This document shows positions 55,005-61,011 of a stretch of 61,011 bases of DNA, piece by piece. Each line of letters starts with the position of its first letter. Positions within the stretch are counted from its first letter, which is position 1. The notes beneath the pieces are model-generated. The model ran no database searches, was not told the DNA's origin, and saw nothing but the letters and a program-made list of their open reading frames with translations. A program made the position numbers and the translations under genes. This stretch comes from JAGXLC01 sp964585385 (GTDB lineage Bacteria; Bacteroidota; Bacteroidia; Bacteroidales; UBA12077): NCBI GenBank assembly GCA_964585385.1, contig CAZPDP010000019.1, positions 1 through 61,011 of the forward strand, in the 5' to 3' direction.

Positions 55005-55967
55005 TTATAGTATCAACTGGCTGATAAAATAGATGAATGGTAAGGTGATAATGCTTAATATAGTTGATACAGAAAGGTTTTGAGTGGCATAAAGATCGTC
55101 TTTATTGAATTTTCTTGCAAGAATAACCATAAGGGTTTGACAGGGCATTGCAGCTTCAAGGATAATTACTGTAAGAGCAGTGGTATTAAGTGTCAGAGGA
55201 GTGAAAGCAACAAGTGCCTTGAGAATAAAGATAAAAAGAATGGGCCCGATAATTAATTTATTCAGGCTTAATATAAAAGTTGTTTTATCCCTGACCATTA
55301 CTTTGAAATGGAAGTCAGCCAGTATTGCCCCTACATAAAGCATTGCCAAATACATTGTGGTTTGTCCAAGCCCTTTGAGGGATGGATAGATAAAGCCAGG
55401 AATTTGAATATTAAGTAATAACATTAGTAAACCAATAAAAAATGCTATAGTATTGGGGTTGAGAAGTTTCTTGAAACCATCAATTTTTCTTTTACCATTA
55501 TTTTGTTCTTTTGTTAGCAAAAAGATACCCAGGGTCCACATAGTAGTGTTCTGGGTAAGAAAATAAATGATACCATATAAAATACCTTCTCCATTTGGAA
55601 ATAAGGCATCCAGTATTGGAAAACCCAAAAATACAGCATTGGTAAAAGCTGTATGCAAAACATGTATAATGGATTTTTCGGGAGGTAGTTTTAATATCCT
55701 GTCTGTAATTTTTCCAATCAGCATAAAAAATACGATAGAAAAAAACACAAGAACAATGAGTATTCCCCAGTCAATTAGTATCTGCCGTGTAATTTCAAGT
55801 GTTGATACTGTGGTGATAATGAGAAAGGGGAGAGTTACATTGAAAACAATTTTGGTGAGCCCGGTTTTTATTTCTTTTTCTATGACTTTTGCTTTGGTAG
55901 CAATGACTCCTATGAGTGCGAGGATAAAAAGGACAAATATTTGCTGAATAATTATACTTATTTCCAT
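55005..55967 (-). CDS. AEC (auxin efflux carrier) family transporter
   Basis: 320 residues from the ATG at 55967 (MEISIIIQQIFVLFILALIG), the usual start of this family; 25 upstream codons were excluded. About ten membrane helices are present, with LTKIVFNVTLPFLIITTVST near the first pair and ILEAAMPCQTLMVILARKF near the end, both typical of AEC carriers. Members move dicarboxylates, malonate or other small acids; the substrate here is unknown. It is monocistronic. Confidence 0.87.
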   Translation of the reverse strand: MEISIIIQQIFVLFILALIGVIATKAKVIEKEIKTGLTKIVFNVTLPFLIITTVSTLEITRQILIDWGILIVLVFFSIVFFMLIGKITDRILKLPPEKSIIHVLHTAFTNAVFLGFPILDALFPNGEGILYGIIYFLTQNTTMWTLGIFLLTKEQNNGKRKIDGFKKLLNPNTIAFFIGLLMLLLNIQIPGFIYPSLKGLGQTTMYLAMLYVGAILADFHFKVMVRDKTTFILSLNKLIIGPILFIFILKALVAFTPLTLNTTALTVIILEAAMPCQTLMVILARKFNKDDLYATQNLSVSTILSIITLPFIYFISQLIL

Positions 55968-56110
55968 AAAAAAACTATATTGAATACCTTCTAAGATATT
56001 TAAAACATTCTTTCGTTTAATAAAGCCACAAAAGTAGTTCAATTATTTAATAATTCTGGAAATATTCATAAATTTGCTCACCATAAAAGCTCATTGATAA
56101 GATTATTTAA

Positions 56111-56130
56111 CGGGATGTAGCGCATTCTGG
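56111..56130 (+). pseudogene. 5' fragment of a decayed tRNA-Pro
   Basis: CGGGATGTAGCGCATTCTGG differs from the first 20 bases of the intact tRNA-Pro at 56231 at only three positions. The rest of the tRNA is not recognisable. The following bases hold two small palindromes: ATGATTC/GAATCAT, and TCCCGAA-AC-TTCGGGA at 56171-56186. Confidence 0.6.
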
Positions 56131-56230
56131 CTCCATGATTCGTATGAAGAAGGAATTAGAATCATGTGAGTCCCGAAACTTCGGGATTTGCGATTGCGAA
56201 ACATTCTGAAATAAAAAGATAGAAATAGAT

Positions 56231-56305
56231 CGGGGTGTAGCGCAGTCCGGTTAGCGCGCCACGTTCGGGACGTGGAGGTCGTGAGTTCGAATCTCACCAC
56301 CCCGA
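56231..56305 (+). tRNA. tRNA-Pro (anticodon CGG)
   Basis: Acceptor stem CGGGGTG (56231-56237) pairs with CACCCCG (56298-56304), followed by discriminator A56305. The D-arm GCGC...GCGC is present. The anticodon arm CCACG-TTCGGGA-CGTGG gives anticodon CGG, reading CCG. The T-arm GTGAG-TTCGAAT-CTCAC is canonical. CCA is not encoded. It is the only complete tRNA-Pro in the window and is followed at once by the GIY-YIG array. Confidence 0.95.
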
Positions 56306-56355
56306 CGAGTTATTATTCAAAACGTATCATCCTTTAAAAATGCATCATTTTTTTT

Positions 56356-56601
56356 ATGGCTTATTATGTTTATATTCTTGAAAGTCTCAAAGACGGGAGA
56401 TATTATATTGGTAGTACATCAGATGTAGGAAAACGCCTAAATTTCCACAATGCTGGAAAACAGAGGTCAACCAAAAATCGCACACCGTTTAAACTTGTTT
56501 ACACTGAGGAGTTACCAGATAAACCGTCTGCTTTACAGCGGGAGAAGCAGATAAAAAGTTATAAAGGCGGTAATGCCTTTAGACGTCTAATTTCCAAGTA
56601 A
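56356..56601 (+). CDS. GIY-YIG family endonuclease, copy 1
   Basis: 81 residues forming one GIY-YIG domain of the COG2827/URI type. The GIY equivalent VYI (5-7), YIG (17-19), catalytic Arg27 in DVGKRLNFHN, and Glu63 in ALQREKQIK, then KGGNAFRRLI. The domain cuts DNA in homing enzymes, UvrC and SLX1; small stand-alone forms like this lack a DNA-binding partner domain and are poorly characterised. It lies 50 bases after tRNA-Pro and 2 bases before a tRNA-like sequence, so its mRNA is probably liberated by tRNA processing (inference). It is identical to copy 2. Confidence 0.93.
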   Translation: MAYYVYILESLKDGRYYIGSTSDVGKRLNFHNAGKQRSTKNRTPFKLVYTEELPDKPSALQREKQIKSYKGGNAFRRLISK

Positions 56602-56603
56602 AA

Positions 56604-56685
56604 AGGGGTGTAGCCCCGCCACCGGCGGGGCGCCACGTTCGGGGTCCCGCAGTAGGCGGGATGAGTTCGAATCTCACCACCCCGA
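56604..56685 (+). pseudogene. tRNA-Pro-like sequence with GC palindromes, copy 1
   Basis: 82 bases. It keeps GGGGTGTAGC and CACCCCGA as acceptor ends, CGCCACGTTCGGG from the 5' anticodon arm, and the T-arm. The D-arm is replaced by GCCCCGCC-ACC-GGCGGGGC (56613-56631, perfect 8-bp stem). The 3' anticodon arm and variable loop are replaced by TCCCGC-AGTAG-GCGGGA (56645-56661, perfect 6-bp stem). It cannot be a normal tRNA but can fold as a tRNA-like RNA with acceptor, T-arm and two hairpins. Confidence 0.8.
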
Positions 56686-56716
56686 CGAGTTATTATTCAA
56701 AACGTATCATCCTTTA

Positions 56717-56816
56717 NNNNNNNNNNNNNNNNNNNNNNNNNNNNNNNNNNNNNNNNNNNNNNNNNNNNNNNNNNNNNNNNNNNNNNNNNNNNNNNNNNNN
56801 NNNNNNNNNNNNNNNN
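56717..56816. other. Assembly gap (100 N)
   Basis: Exactly 100 Ns, the conventional size for an unknown gap. The 55 bases before it (56662-56716) are identical to the 55 bases after it (56817-56871), which suggests that the assembler broke inside the tandem array. Confidence 0.98.
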
Positions 56817-56890
56817 TGAGTTCGAATCTCACCACCCCGACGAGTTATTATTCAAAACGTATCATCCTTTAAAAATGCATCATTTTTTTT

Positions 56891-57136
56891 ATGGCTTATT
56901 ATGTTTATATTCTTGAAAGTCTCAAAGACGGGAGATATTATATTGGTAGTACATCAGATGTAGGAAAACGCCTAAATTTCCACAATGCTGGAAAACAGAG
57001 GTCAACCAAAAATCGCACACCGTTTAAACTTGTTTACACTGAGGAGTTACCAGATAAACCGTCTGCTTTACAGCGGGAGAAGCAGATAAAAAGTTATAAA
57101 GGCGGTAATGCCTTTAGACGTCTAATTTCCAAGTAA
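56891..57136 (+). CDS. GIY-YIG family endonuclease, copy 2
   Basis: Identical in protein and DNA sequence to the copy at 56356 (81 residues; VYI 5-7, YIG 17-19, Arg27, Glu63). Complete identity, including synonymous positions and both flanks, indicates very recent duplication or ongoing homogenisation. An assembly artefact from a duplicated repeat is also possible, because the gap lies between the copies. Confidence 0.9.
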   Translation: MAYYVYILESLKDGRYYIGSTSDVGKRLNFHNAGKQRSTKNRTPFKLVYTEELPDKPSALQREKQIKSYKGGNAFRRLISK

Positions 57137-57138
57137 AA

Positions 57139-57220
57139 AGGGGTGTAGCCCCGCCACCGGCGGGGCGCCACGTTCGGGGTCCCGCAGTAGGCGGGATGAG
57201 TTCGAATCTCACCACCCCGA
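57139..57220 (+). pseudogene. tRNA-Pro-like sequence with GC palindromes, copy 2
   Basis: Identical to the copy at 56604-56685, with the same 8-bp and 6-bp perfect palindromes. It is the last copy: after CCCCGAC the sequence leaves the repeat and runs into the array terminator. Confidence 0.8.
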
Positions 57221-57243
57221 CAGAAACCCATGCAACAAAAAAC

Positions 57244-57277
57244 AAAAGCCTACAAATCTTATGATTTTCAGGTTTTT
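57244..57277 (+). terminator. Terminator of the tRNA-Pro array
   Basis: AAAAGCCTACAAATC (57244-57258) and GATTTTCAGGTTTTT (57263-57277) pair around TTAT with two central mismatches and one G-U, ending in a T-run. It was probably the original terminator of tRNA-Pro before the units were inserted. Confidence 0.6.
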
Positions 57278-57712
57278 ATTATTTTCTCATATCAATACAA
57301 ACCATACAATTTCATCAAAAATGTGCCCTATTCGGCAGTAGTGGTCGGAAGAAATTCCGGCCATTTCTTTTGTAAGTTTTATTGAAAAAGATATCAGGCT
57401 TTCCGGGGACTTTTATAAATCCTTTTTCTATTTTTATTTACAATTTTAAAAAAGAATAATTCCTAACTATTTGAGATTATATTTTACAGTTAGTTTGCAA
57501 GTTCAAAAAAAATAAAGTATGTACTTGCTTCCAAGTTCATTAAATTGGTTCATATAATAAGCAGAAATTGAATTACAAACGATATATTTTACCTTAAAGT
57601 GACCTTAATAATAAAATTTTCACTATTTTCACTATTTTCCGTATTAAATTCTTTTCATAAATTTTTTATATCATGGGAAAAGGAAACAAAAATATAAAGG
57701 TTTATTGAACAA
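57278..57712. other. Gene-free AT-rich region upstream of the patatin gene
   Basis: No convincing reading frame on either strand. One hairpin is visible, TGGTCGGAA (57342-57350) with TTCCGGCCA (57355-57363), with one G-U pair. A fragment GAATAATTCCTAA near 57457 resembles half of the dispersed palindrome. Otherwise it is AT-rich and probably holds the promoter of the patatin-SLC12 pair. Confidence 0.5.
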
Positions 57713-58468
57713 ATGAAAAATAAAAAAATTGGATTGGCGCTTGGGGGTGGCGCTGTACTTGGAGCTGCTCACGTAGGTGTTTTGAAAGCCCTGGAAGAAC
57801 TTGAAATATCGGTACAATATATTGCCGGAACAAGTATCGGGGCATTCGTAGCTGCTTTTTATGCATTTGATAAGACATGGAAAGAAATTGAAGAAATTGC
57901 ATTAAAACTTAAATGGATTGATATTTCGGGGTTATCTCTTTCTCAGTATGGTTTGCTCTCCAACGAAAAACTGGGTGAGTTGATTACGGAATATATAGGG
58001 AATAAAAAATTCAAACAATCATCCATTCCCCTGGCGATGGTTGCCACAGATATCTCCAATGGCAAAAAGGTGATATTAAAGAAAGGCTCGGTGGCAGAAG
58101 CTGCTATGGCAAGTACAGCCATTCCCGGCATTTTTAAGCCGCTGAAGATTGATGGAAAGCTTTTAGTAGATGGGGGTATCGTTGAAAATGTACCCATACA
58201 TACGTTGAAGGATATGGGCGCTGATTATATTATTGGAGTTGACCTGAATGCAAAGCATTCCTATGAAAAGCCTGATAACATTGTTGATGTTATGGTAAAT
58301 AGTTTTCATTTTACTTTGCAGGCCTCGGCAAAATTACAGACAAAAGAAGCCGATCTGTTGATTCAGCCTGATTTATCCTCATTCAACAGATCCGACATGG
58401 ATCAGGTGGAAGATCTCATAGAAAAGGGATATGACGACTCCATTGGGAAACTAAGGGAAATTGTATGA
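57713..58468 (+). CDS. Patatin-like phospholipase (RssA/YlbK type)
   Basis: 251 residues in a single patatin domain. The oxyanion-hole GGG (11-13) lies in GLALGGGAVLGAAHVGVL, the nucleophile Ser41 in AGTSIGA (GxSxG), and the catalytic Asp in LLVDGGIVENVP. The size and N terminus match the bacterial RssA/YlbK group, soluble serine acyl hydrolases of unknown physiological substrate. It is followed 16 bases later by an SLC12-type transporter gene, so the two are probably cotranscribed. Confidence 0.92.
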   Translation: MKNKKIGLALGGGAVLGAAHVGVLKALEELEISVQYIAGTSIGAFVAAFYAFDKTWKEIEEIALKLKWIDISGLSLSQYGLLSNEKLGELITEYIGNKKFKQSSIPLAMVATDISNGKKVILKKGSVAEAAMASTAIPGIFKPLKIDGKLLVDGGIVENVPIHTLKDMGADYIIGVDLNAKHSYEKPDNIVDVMVNSFHFTLQASAKLQTKEADLLIQPDLSSFNRSDMDQVEDLIEKGYDDSIGKLREIV

Positions 58469-58484
58469 TTCATTGAAATGTTCT

Positions 58485-60686
58485 ATGGCAAAAAATCAGG
58501 AAACACAAAACAGTAAAAGAAAAAAATTCGGAACCTTTGGAGGCGTGTTTACCCCAAGTGTATTAACTATTCTCGGGGTCATCCTGTTTCTCCGTTATGA
58601 TGTTGTAGTAGGTAATGCGGGTTTGTGGGGTGCTTTAGCAATCTTACTTTTAGCAAACCTATTTACCATTATCACTACTTTATCTTTATCCTCCATCTCT
58701 ACCAATATGCAGGTTCAGGGTGGAGGTTCCTATTACTTGATTAGTCGAACTATCGGAGTCGAATTTGGTGGGGTAATTGCTGTATTCTTCTACATCGCCC
58801 TGGCATTATCTGTAGCTATGTATAATGTGGGTTTCACAGAGGCCTTATTTCTTGCTTTCCCAAGCCTGAATATGTCCTTTACAACTGTGGCCACATTAAC
58901 TAACATCGTTGTTTTTGTATTCGTATATATTGGGGCAGGATGGACTATCCGGGTTCAGTATTTTATCCTGGCTTTTGTAATACTTGCCCTTTTATCGTAT
59001 TCTGCTGGTGCCTGGGAAAATGCTTCCACAGAAATTTTCAGCAGGAATCTTTATCCGGATTGGACAAAAGGGCATTCCTTCTTTACTATCTTTGCTTTGT
59101 TTTTTCCCGCTGTAACAGGAATCATGGCTGGAGTGAACATGTCGGGAGATCTTAAAAAACCCGGAAAAGCTATACCATTGGGTACCTTTACTGCCATTGG
59201 CTTTACCATGTTAATATATGCAGGCATTGCTGTTCTCATGGCATCAAGCAGCTCTCGTGAAAACTTGGTGAGTAATGTAATGGTCATGCATAAGAAAGCC
59301 TGGTTTGGCCCCCTGATCTTTGCCGGGGTGATTGCTTCGACCCTTTCTTCCGCATTAGGAAGCATGATGGGTGCTCCAAGGATATTGCAGGCTTTCGCAA
59401 AAGATAATGTTTTCAAATGGCTGAAATACTTTGCACGGGGAAGTGGTGGTTCAAACGAACCAAGAAGAGCCATTCTGATAACTTTTCTCTTTTCCCAATT
59501 GGGTGTTTTGGCCGGTGATTTGGATACCATAGCTCCTATTATCACTATGTTTTTTCTTTTAACCTATGGCACCATTAATCTGGCCAGCTTTTATGAAGGT
59601 ATCTCCGGAAATCCAAGTTTCAGACCTACTTTTAAGTTGAATCATTGGATTGTATCTTTAATTGGAGCAATTGGGGGTTTGTTCATCATGTTCCTGATCA
59701 ACTGGCTTTGGGCATTAGTAGCCGTTGTATTGGCTGGCGGATTGTTTTTTCTTATAACCCGGGCTGAACTAATCGTGCAATGGGGTGATGTACACAGCGG
59801 TATTGCCTATCAGCAGGCGAGAAAAGCACTTCTGCGACTGGAAAAGGAGAGCTATCACCCCAAAAACTGGCGGCCTTCGATTCTTACACTCACCGGTATT
59901 GCCGGAAGCCGGATGCATTTGGTCCGTTATGCCAGGTTGTTGTCGGCAGGCAGGGGCATCGTCTCTCTTGCCCAGATCATAAGCGGCGAGCTGGAAAACT
60001 TGAACCACCGGCGCGTAGAAGCGGAAAAGCTGATGCGTAACTTTATTCGTGAAAAAAATCTGTCGGCTTTTCCCGTGGTGGTCGTTGACGAGAACTTTGC
60101 CGACGGGCTGAAATCTCTTTTGCAATCGCATGGCATTGGAGGGATCCGGCCTAATACCTTACTGCTTGGGTGGAGCAATGACCCGGACAAACAGAAAACA
60201 TTTTCCACCATCCTCAGCCTTGCCAAAAAGATGGAATACAGTTGCCTTATTTTACATAGCCACCATAAAGAAGAAACCTGGAATCCTCCGTCAGGAGCCA
60301 TCAATATATGGTGGACCGATGCAAAAAACGGCCCAATGATGCTTCTCATGGGGTATCTGCTGAAAAGAAACCGGGTATGGCGCGACTGCCCTTTAAGGAT
60401 ACTGAGGCCTGTGGCGCTTAAAGCCGATACAGAAAGCTTAAAAAAGGAGATCCAGGAGATGCTTACAGTAGGACGGATAGAAGCGGAAATTGTAATACTT
60501 CCCACAGAAGACTCGTTAGAGGCCGTCCGGGATGCCATACAACCCTCAGCAGTGCTGTTTGCTGGTTTTGAACCGGCAGATGAAGATCCCGGCGGCGTAT
60601 TGTTAACCTTTATGAAAGAGATCGTAGACTTGCCAGGAGATGTCATCATGACCTACAATGCAGGAGATATCTCTCTGGAGGCTTAA
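58485..60686 (+). CDS. SLC12-type (cation-chloride cotransporter-like) APC permease
   Basis: 733 residues from the ATG at 58485; an upstream TTG overlapping the patatin stop was excluded. The N-terminal half has about 12 helices and starts GTFGGVFTPSVLTILGVILF, matching bacterial and eukaryotic SLC12 proteins, followed by VQGGGSYYLISRTIGVEFGG. The C-terminal ~270 residues are cytosolic and resemble the CCC regulatory domain (NLVMGW-like TLLLGWSNDPDKQ, GAINIWWTDAKNGPMMLL, DCPLRILRP). The predicted role is coupled transport of Cl- with Na+ or K+, or of amino acids. DNA for the C-terminal part is visibly richer in G+C than its surroundings. Confidence 0.85.
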   Translation: MAKNQETQNSKRKKFGTFGGVFTPSVLTILGVILFLRYDVVVGNAGLWGALAILLLANLFTIITTLSLSSISTNMQVQGGGSYYLISRTIGVEFGGVIAVFFYIALALSVAMYNVGFTEALFLAFPSLNMSFTTVATLTNIVVFVFVYIGAGWTIRVQYFILAFVILALLSYSAGAWENASTEIFSRNLYPDWTKGHSFFTIFALFFPAVTGIMAGVNMSGDLKKPGKAIPLGTFTAIGFTMLIYAGIAVLMASSSSRENLVSNVMVMHKKAWFGPLIFAGVIASTLSSALGSMMGAPRILQAFAKDNVFKWLKYFARGSGGSNEPRRAILITFLFSQLGVLAGDLDTIAPIITMFFLLTYGTINLASFYEGISGNPSFRPTFKLNHWIVSLIGAIGGLFIMFLINWLWALVAVVLAGGLFFLITRAELIVQWGDVHSGIAYQQARKALLRLEKESYHPKNWRPSILTLTGIAGSRMHLVRYARLLSAGRGIVSLAQIISGELENLNHRRVEAEKLMRNFIREKNLSAFPVVVVDENFADGLKSLLQSHGIGGIRPNTLLLGWSNDPDKQKTFSTILSLAKKMEYSCLILHSHHKEETWNPPSGAINIWWTDAKNGPMMLLMGYLLKRNRVWRDCPLRILRPVALKADTESLKKEIQEMLTVGRIEAEIVILPTEDSLEAVRDAIQPSAVLFAGFEPADEDPGGVLLTFMKEIVDLPGDVIMTYNAGDISLEA

Positions 60687-60762
60687 GATTCTATACACCC
60701 GAGCATCTTGCATAAGAAGCATTCTCGTGCTCCTCGGTCATAGAAACCCCTTACAGCCAATA

Positions 60763-60894
60763 TTATATTCCTTTCAGGAGGCGGCCTAAAATATCAGCTC
60801 CTGTTATGATTCTTTTTACATCCTTGGTCCAAGATAAAACTATATCTTTTTCATAAGACACATCCGAATGAATGTTCTCTTTGTTTTTTTTGAT
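60763..60894 (-). pseudogene. Possible C-terminal remnant of an unidentified protein gene
   Basis: An open stretch of 43 codons with no ATG, reading ENIHSDVSYEKDIVLSWTKD then VKRIITGADILGRLLKGI before a TAA. Composition looks like real protein, and an in-frame stop lies just upstream at 60895-60897. The parent family is not recognised. The rest of the 325 bases after the transporter gene holds only a small hairpin, CTGTGCT/AGCACAG (60908-60929). Confidence 0.35.
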
Positions 60895-60978
60895 TTATTT
60901 ATAAACCCTGTGCTGAATAGTTAGCACAGTCGTGAAGTTGTTAAAAACTTAATGTTTTAGAATTTCACTTTTATTTCT

Positions 60979-61011
60979 TAACCGAATAATTCATGAATTA
61001 TTCCTATCTCC
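60979..61011. repeat. Dispersed palindromic repeat, copy 4
   Basis: TTAACCGAATAATTCATG continues into AATTATTCCTATCTCC and ends at the last base of the window. It contains the perfect palindrome AATAATTCATGAATTATT. Its position at the sequence end suggests that assembly stopped at this repeat. Confidence 0.75.

Larger units (their letters stand above)
56282..57220 (+). mobile_element. Tandem array of 380-bp tRNA-associated GIY-YIG units
   Basis: The unit starts at the T-arm of tRNA-Pro (TGAGTTCGAATCTCACCACC...) at 56282 and repeats from the same point at 56662. After the gap it begins again at 56817, and its T-arm/acceptor end recurs at 57197; both measurable periods are exactly 380 bases. 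Each unit comprises a tRNA 3' end, a 50-base leader with a weak AT hairpin (56336-56352), a GIY-YIG ORF, and a tRNA-like sequence with two palindromes. The two full units are identical. The final copy is cut after the acceptor end and leads into a terminator. The mobile nature is inferred. Confidence 0.7.

Noticed and set aside
56103..56300. 65-codon minus-strand frame across tRNA-Pro (begins MVRFELTTSTSRTWRANRT)
   Set aside because: It is the antisense of the tRNA gene and its decayed copy; such tRNA-antisense frames are a familiar annotation artefact and no coding signal extends beyond the tRNA.
56282..57220. CRISPR-like array
   Set aside because: The repeat unit is 380 bp and includes an ORF; there are no short repeats with unique spacers and no cas genes.
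56231..57277. Prophage or integrative element at a tRNA gene
   Set aside because: No tyrosine integrase, phage or conjugation gene lies nearby; the units are too small to be such elements.

Overview
The window looks like a draft-assembly contig from a member of the Bacteroidota, probably a low-GC, anaerobic or microaerophilic Bacteroidales/Marinilabiliales-type bacterium (inference). Supporting signs are STN/CarboxypepD_reg and FecR/ECF modules, a TonB-dependent receptor, DUF4491 and DUF255 proteins, TAnnTTTG-type promoter boxes in place of clear -35/-10 pairs, a flavodiiron protein (FprA) and the oxygen-independent HemN. One run of 100 Ns marks a scaffold gap. Almost everything is chromosomal housekeeping; no prophage, integrase, transposase or CRISPR array was seen.

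Layout. 1-11.4 kb: tRNA-Arg(ACG), an AsmA-family envelope protein with an 11-residue-repeat tail, rplS, a C69 dipeptidase, an iron alcohol dehydrogenase, anmK, DUF427 and an M14 peptidase. 11.5-20.3 kb: a tandem-fused adenylate kinase, a broken DUF4491 gene, then a tight operon of TonB receptor, RhtX/FptX-like MFS permease, hemN and protoporphyrinogen oxidase, read here as a porphyrin or iron-chelate acquisition locus. 20.3-33.5 kb: SiaC-like protein, isoaspartyl peptidase, PyrD-like protein, PAS histidine kinase, CPBP protease, fprA, thioesterase, nitroreductase, patB and a DUF255 protein. 33.6-46.4 kb: omega-amidase plus a Rel protein whose hydrolase site is degenerate, DUF3108, lon, an ECF sigma/anti-sigma/CnrR-like/Spy-like envelope-stress operon, argS, and egtD beside a decayed egtB. 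46.5-56 kb: an HEXXH lipoprotein, a GH16-fold protein with five ~72-residue repeats, an ECF/FecR/STN regulatory operon and an AEC transporter. 56.1-57.3 kb: a tRNA-Pro followed by a tandem array. 57.7-60.7 kb: patatin plus an SLC12-type transporter.

The most unusual element is the tRNA-Pro array (56231-57277). After an intact tRNA-Pro(CGG) comes a 380-bp unit, present at least twice with identical sequence. It carries a small GIY-YIG endonuclease ORF and ends in a tRNA-like sequence. That sequence keeps the acceptor and T-arm but has GC-rich palindromes in place of the D-arm and the 3' half of the anticodon arm. Each unit begins and ends at the same T-arm point, so every copy regenerates a tRNA 3' end. 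This looks like a tRNA-targeted GIY-YIG mobile unit. The assembly gap lies inside the array and is flanked by the same 55 bp on both sides, so copy number is unresolved.

Other themes are a dispersed palindromic repeat (four copies, one at the last base of the window), an inverted-repeat element after hemG with a solo end near 4.36 kb, and several enzymes with lost or doubled catalytic sites. Starts were moved downstream of the longest ORF where a signal peptide, promoter box or family N terminus argued for it. All family assignments rest on recognition of motifs by eye.
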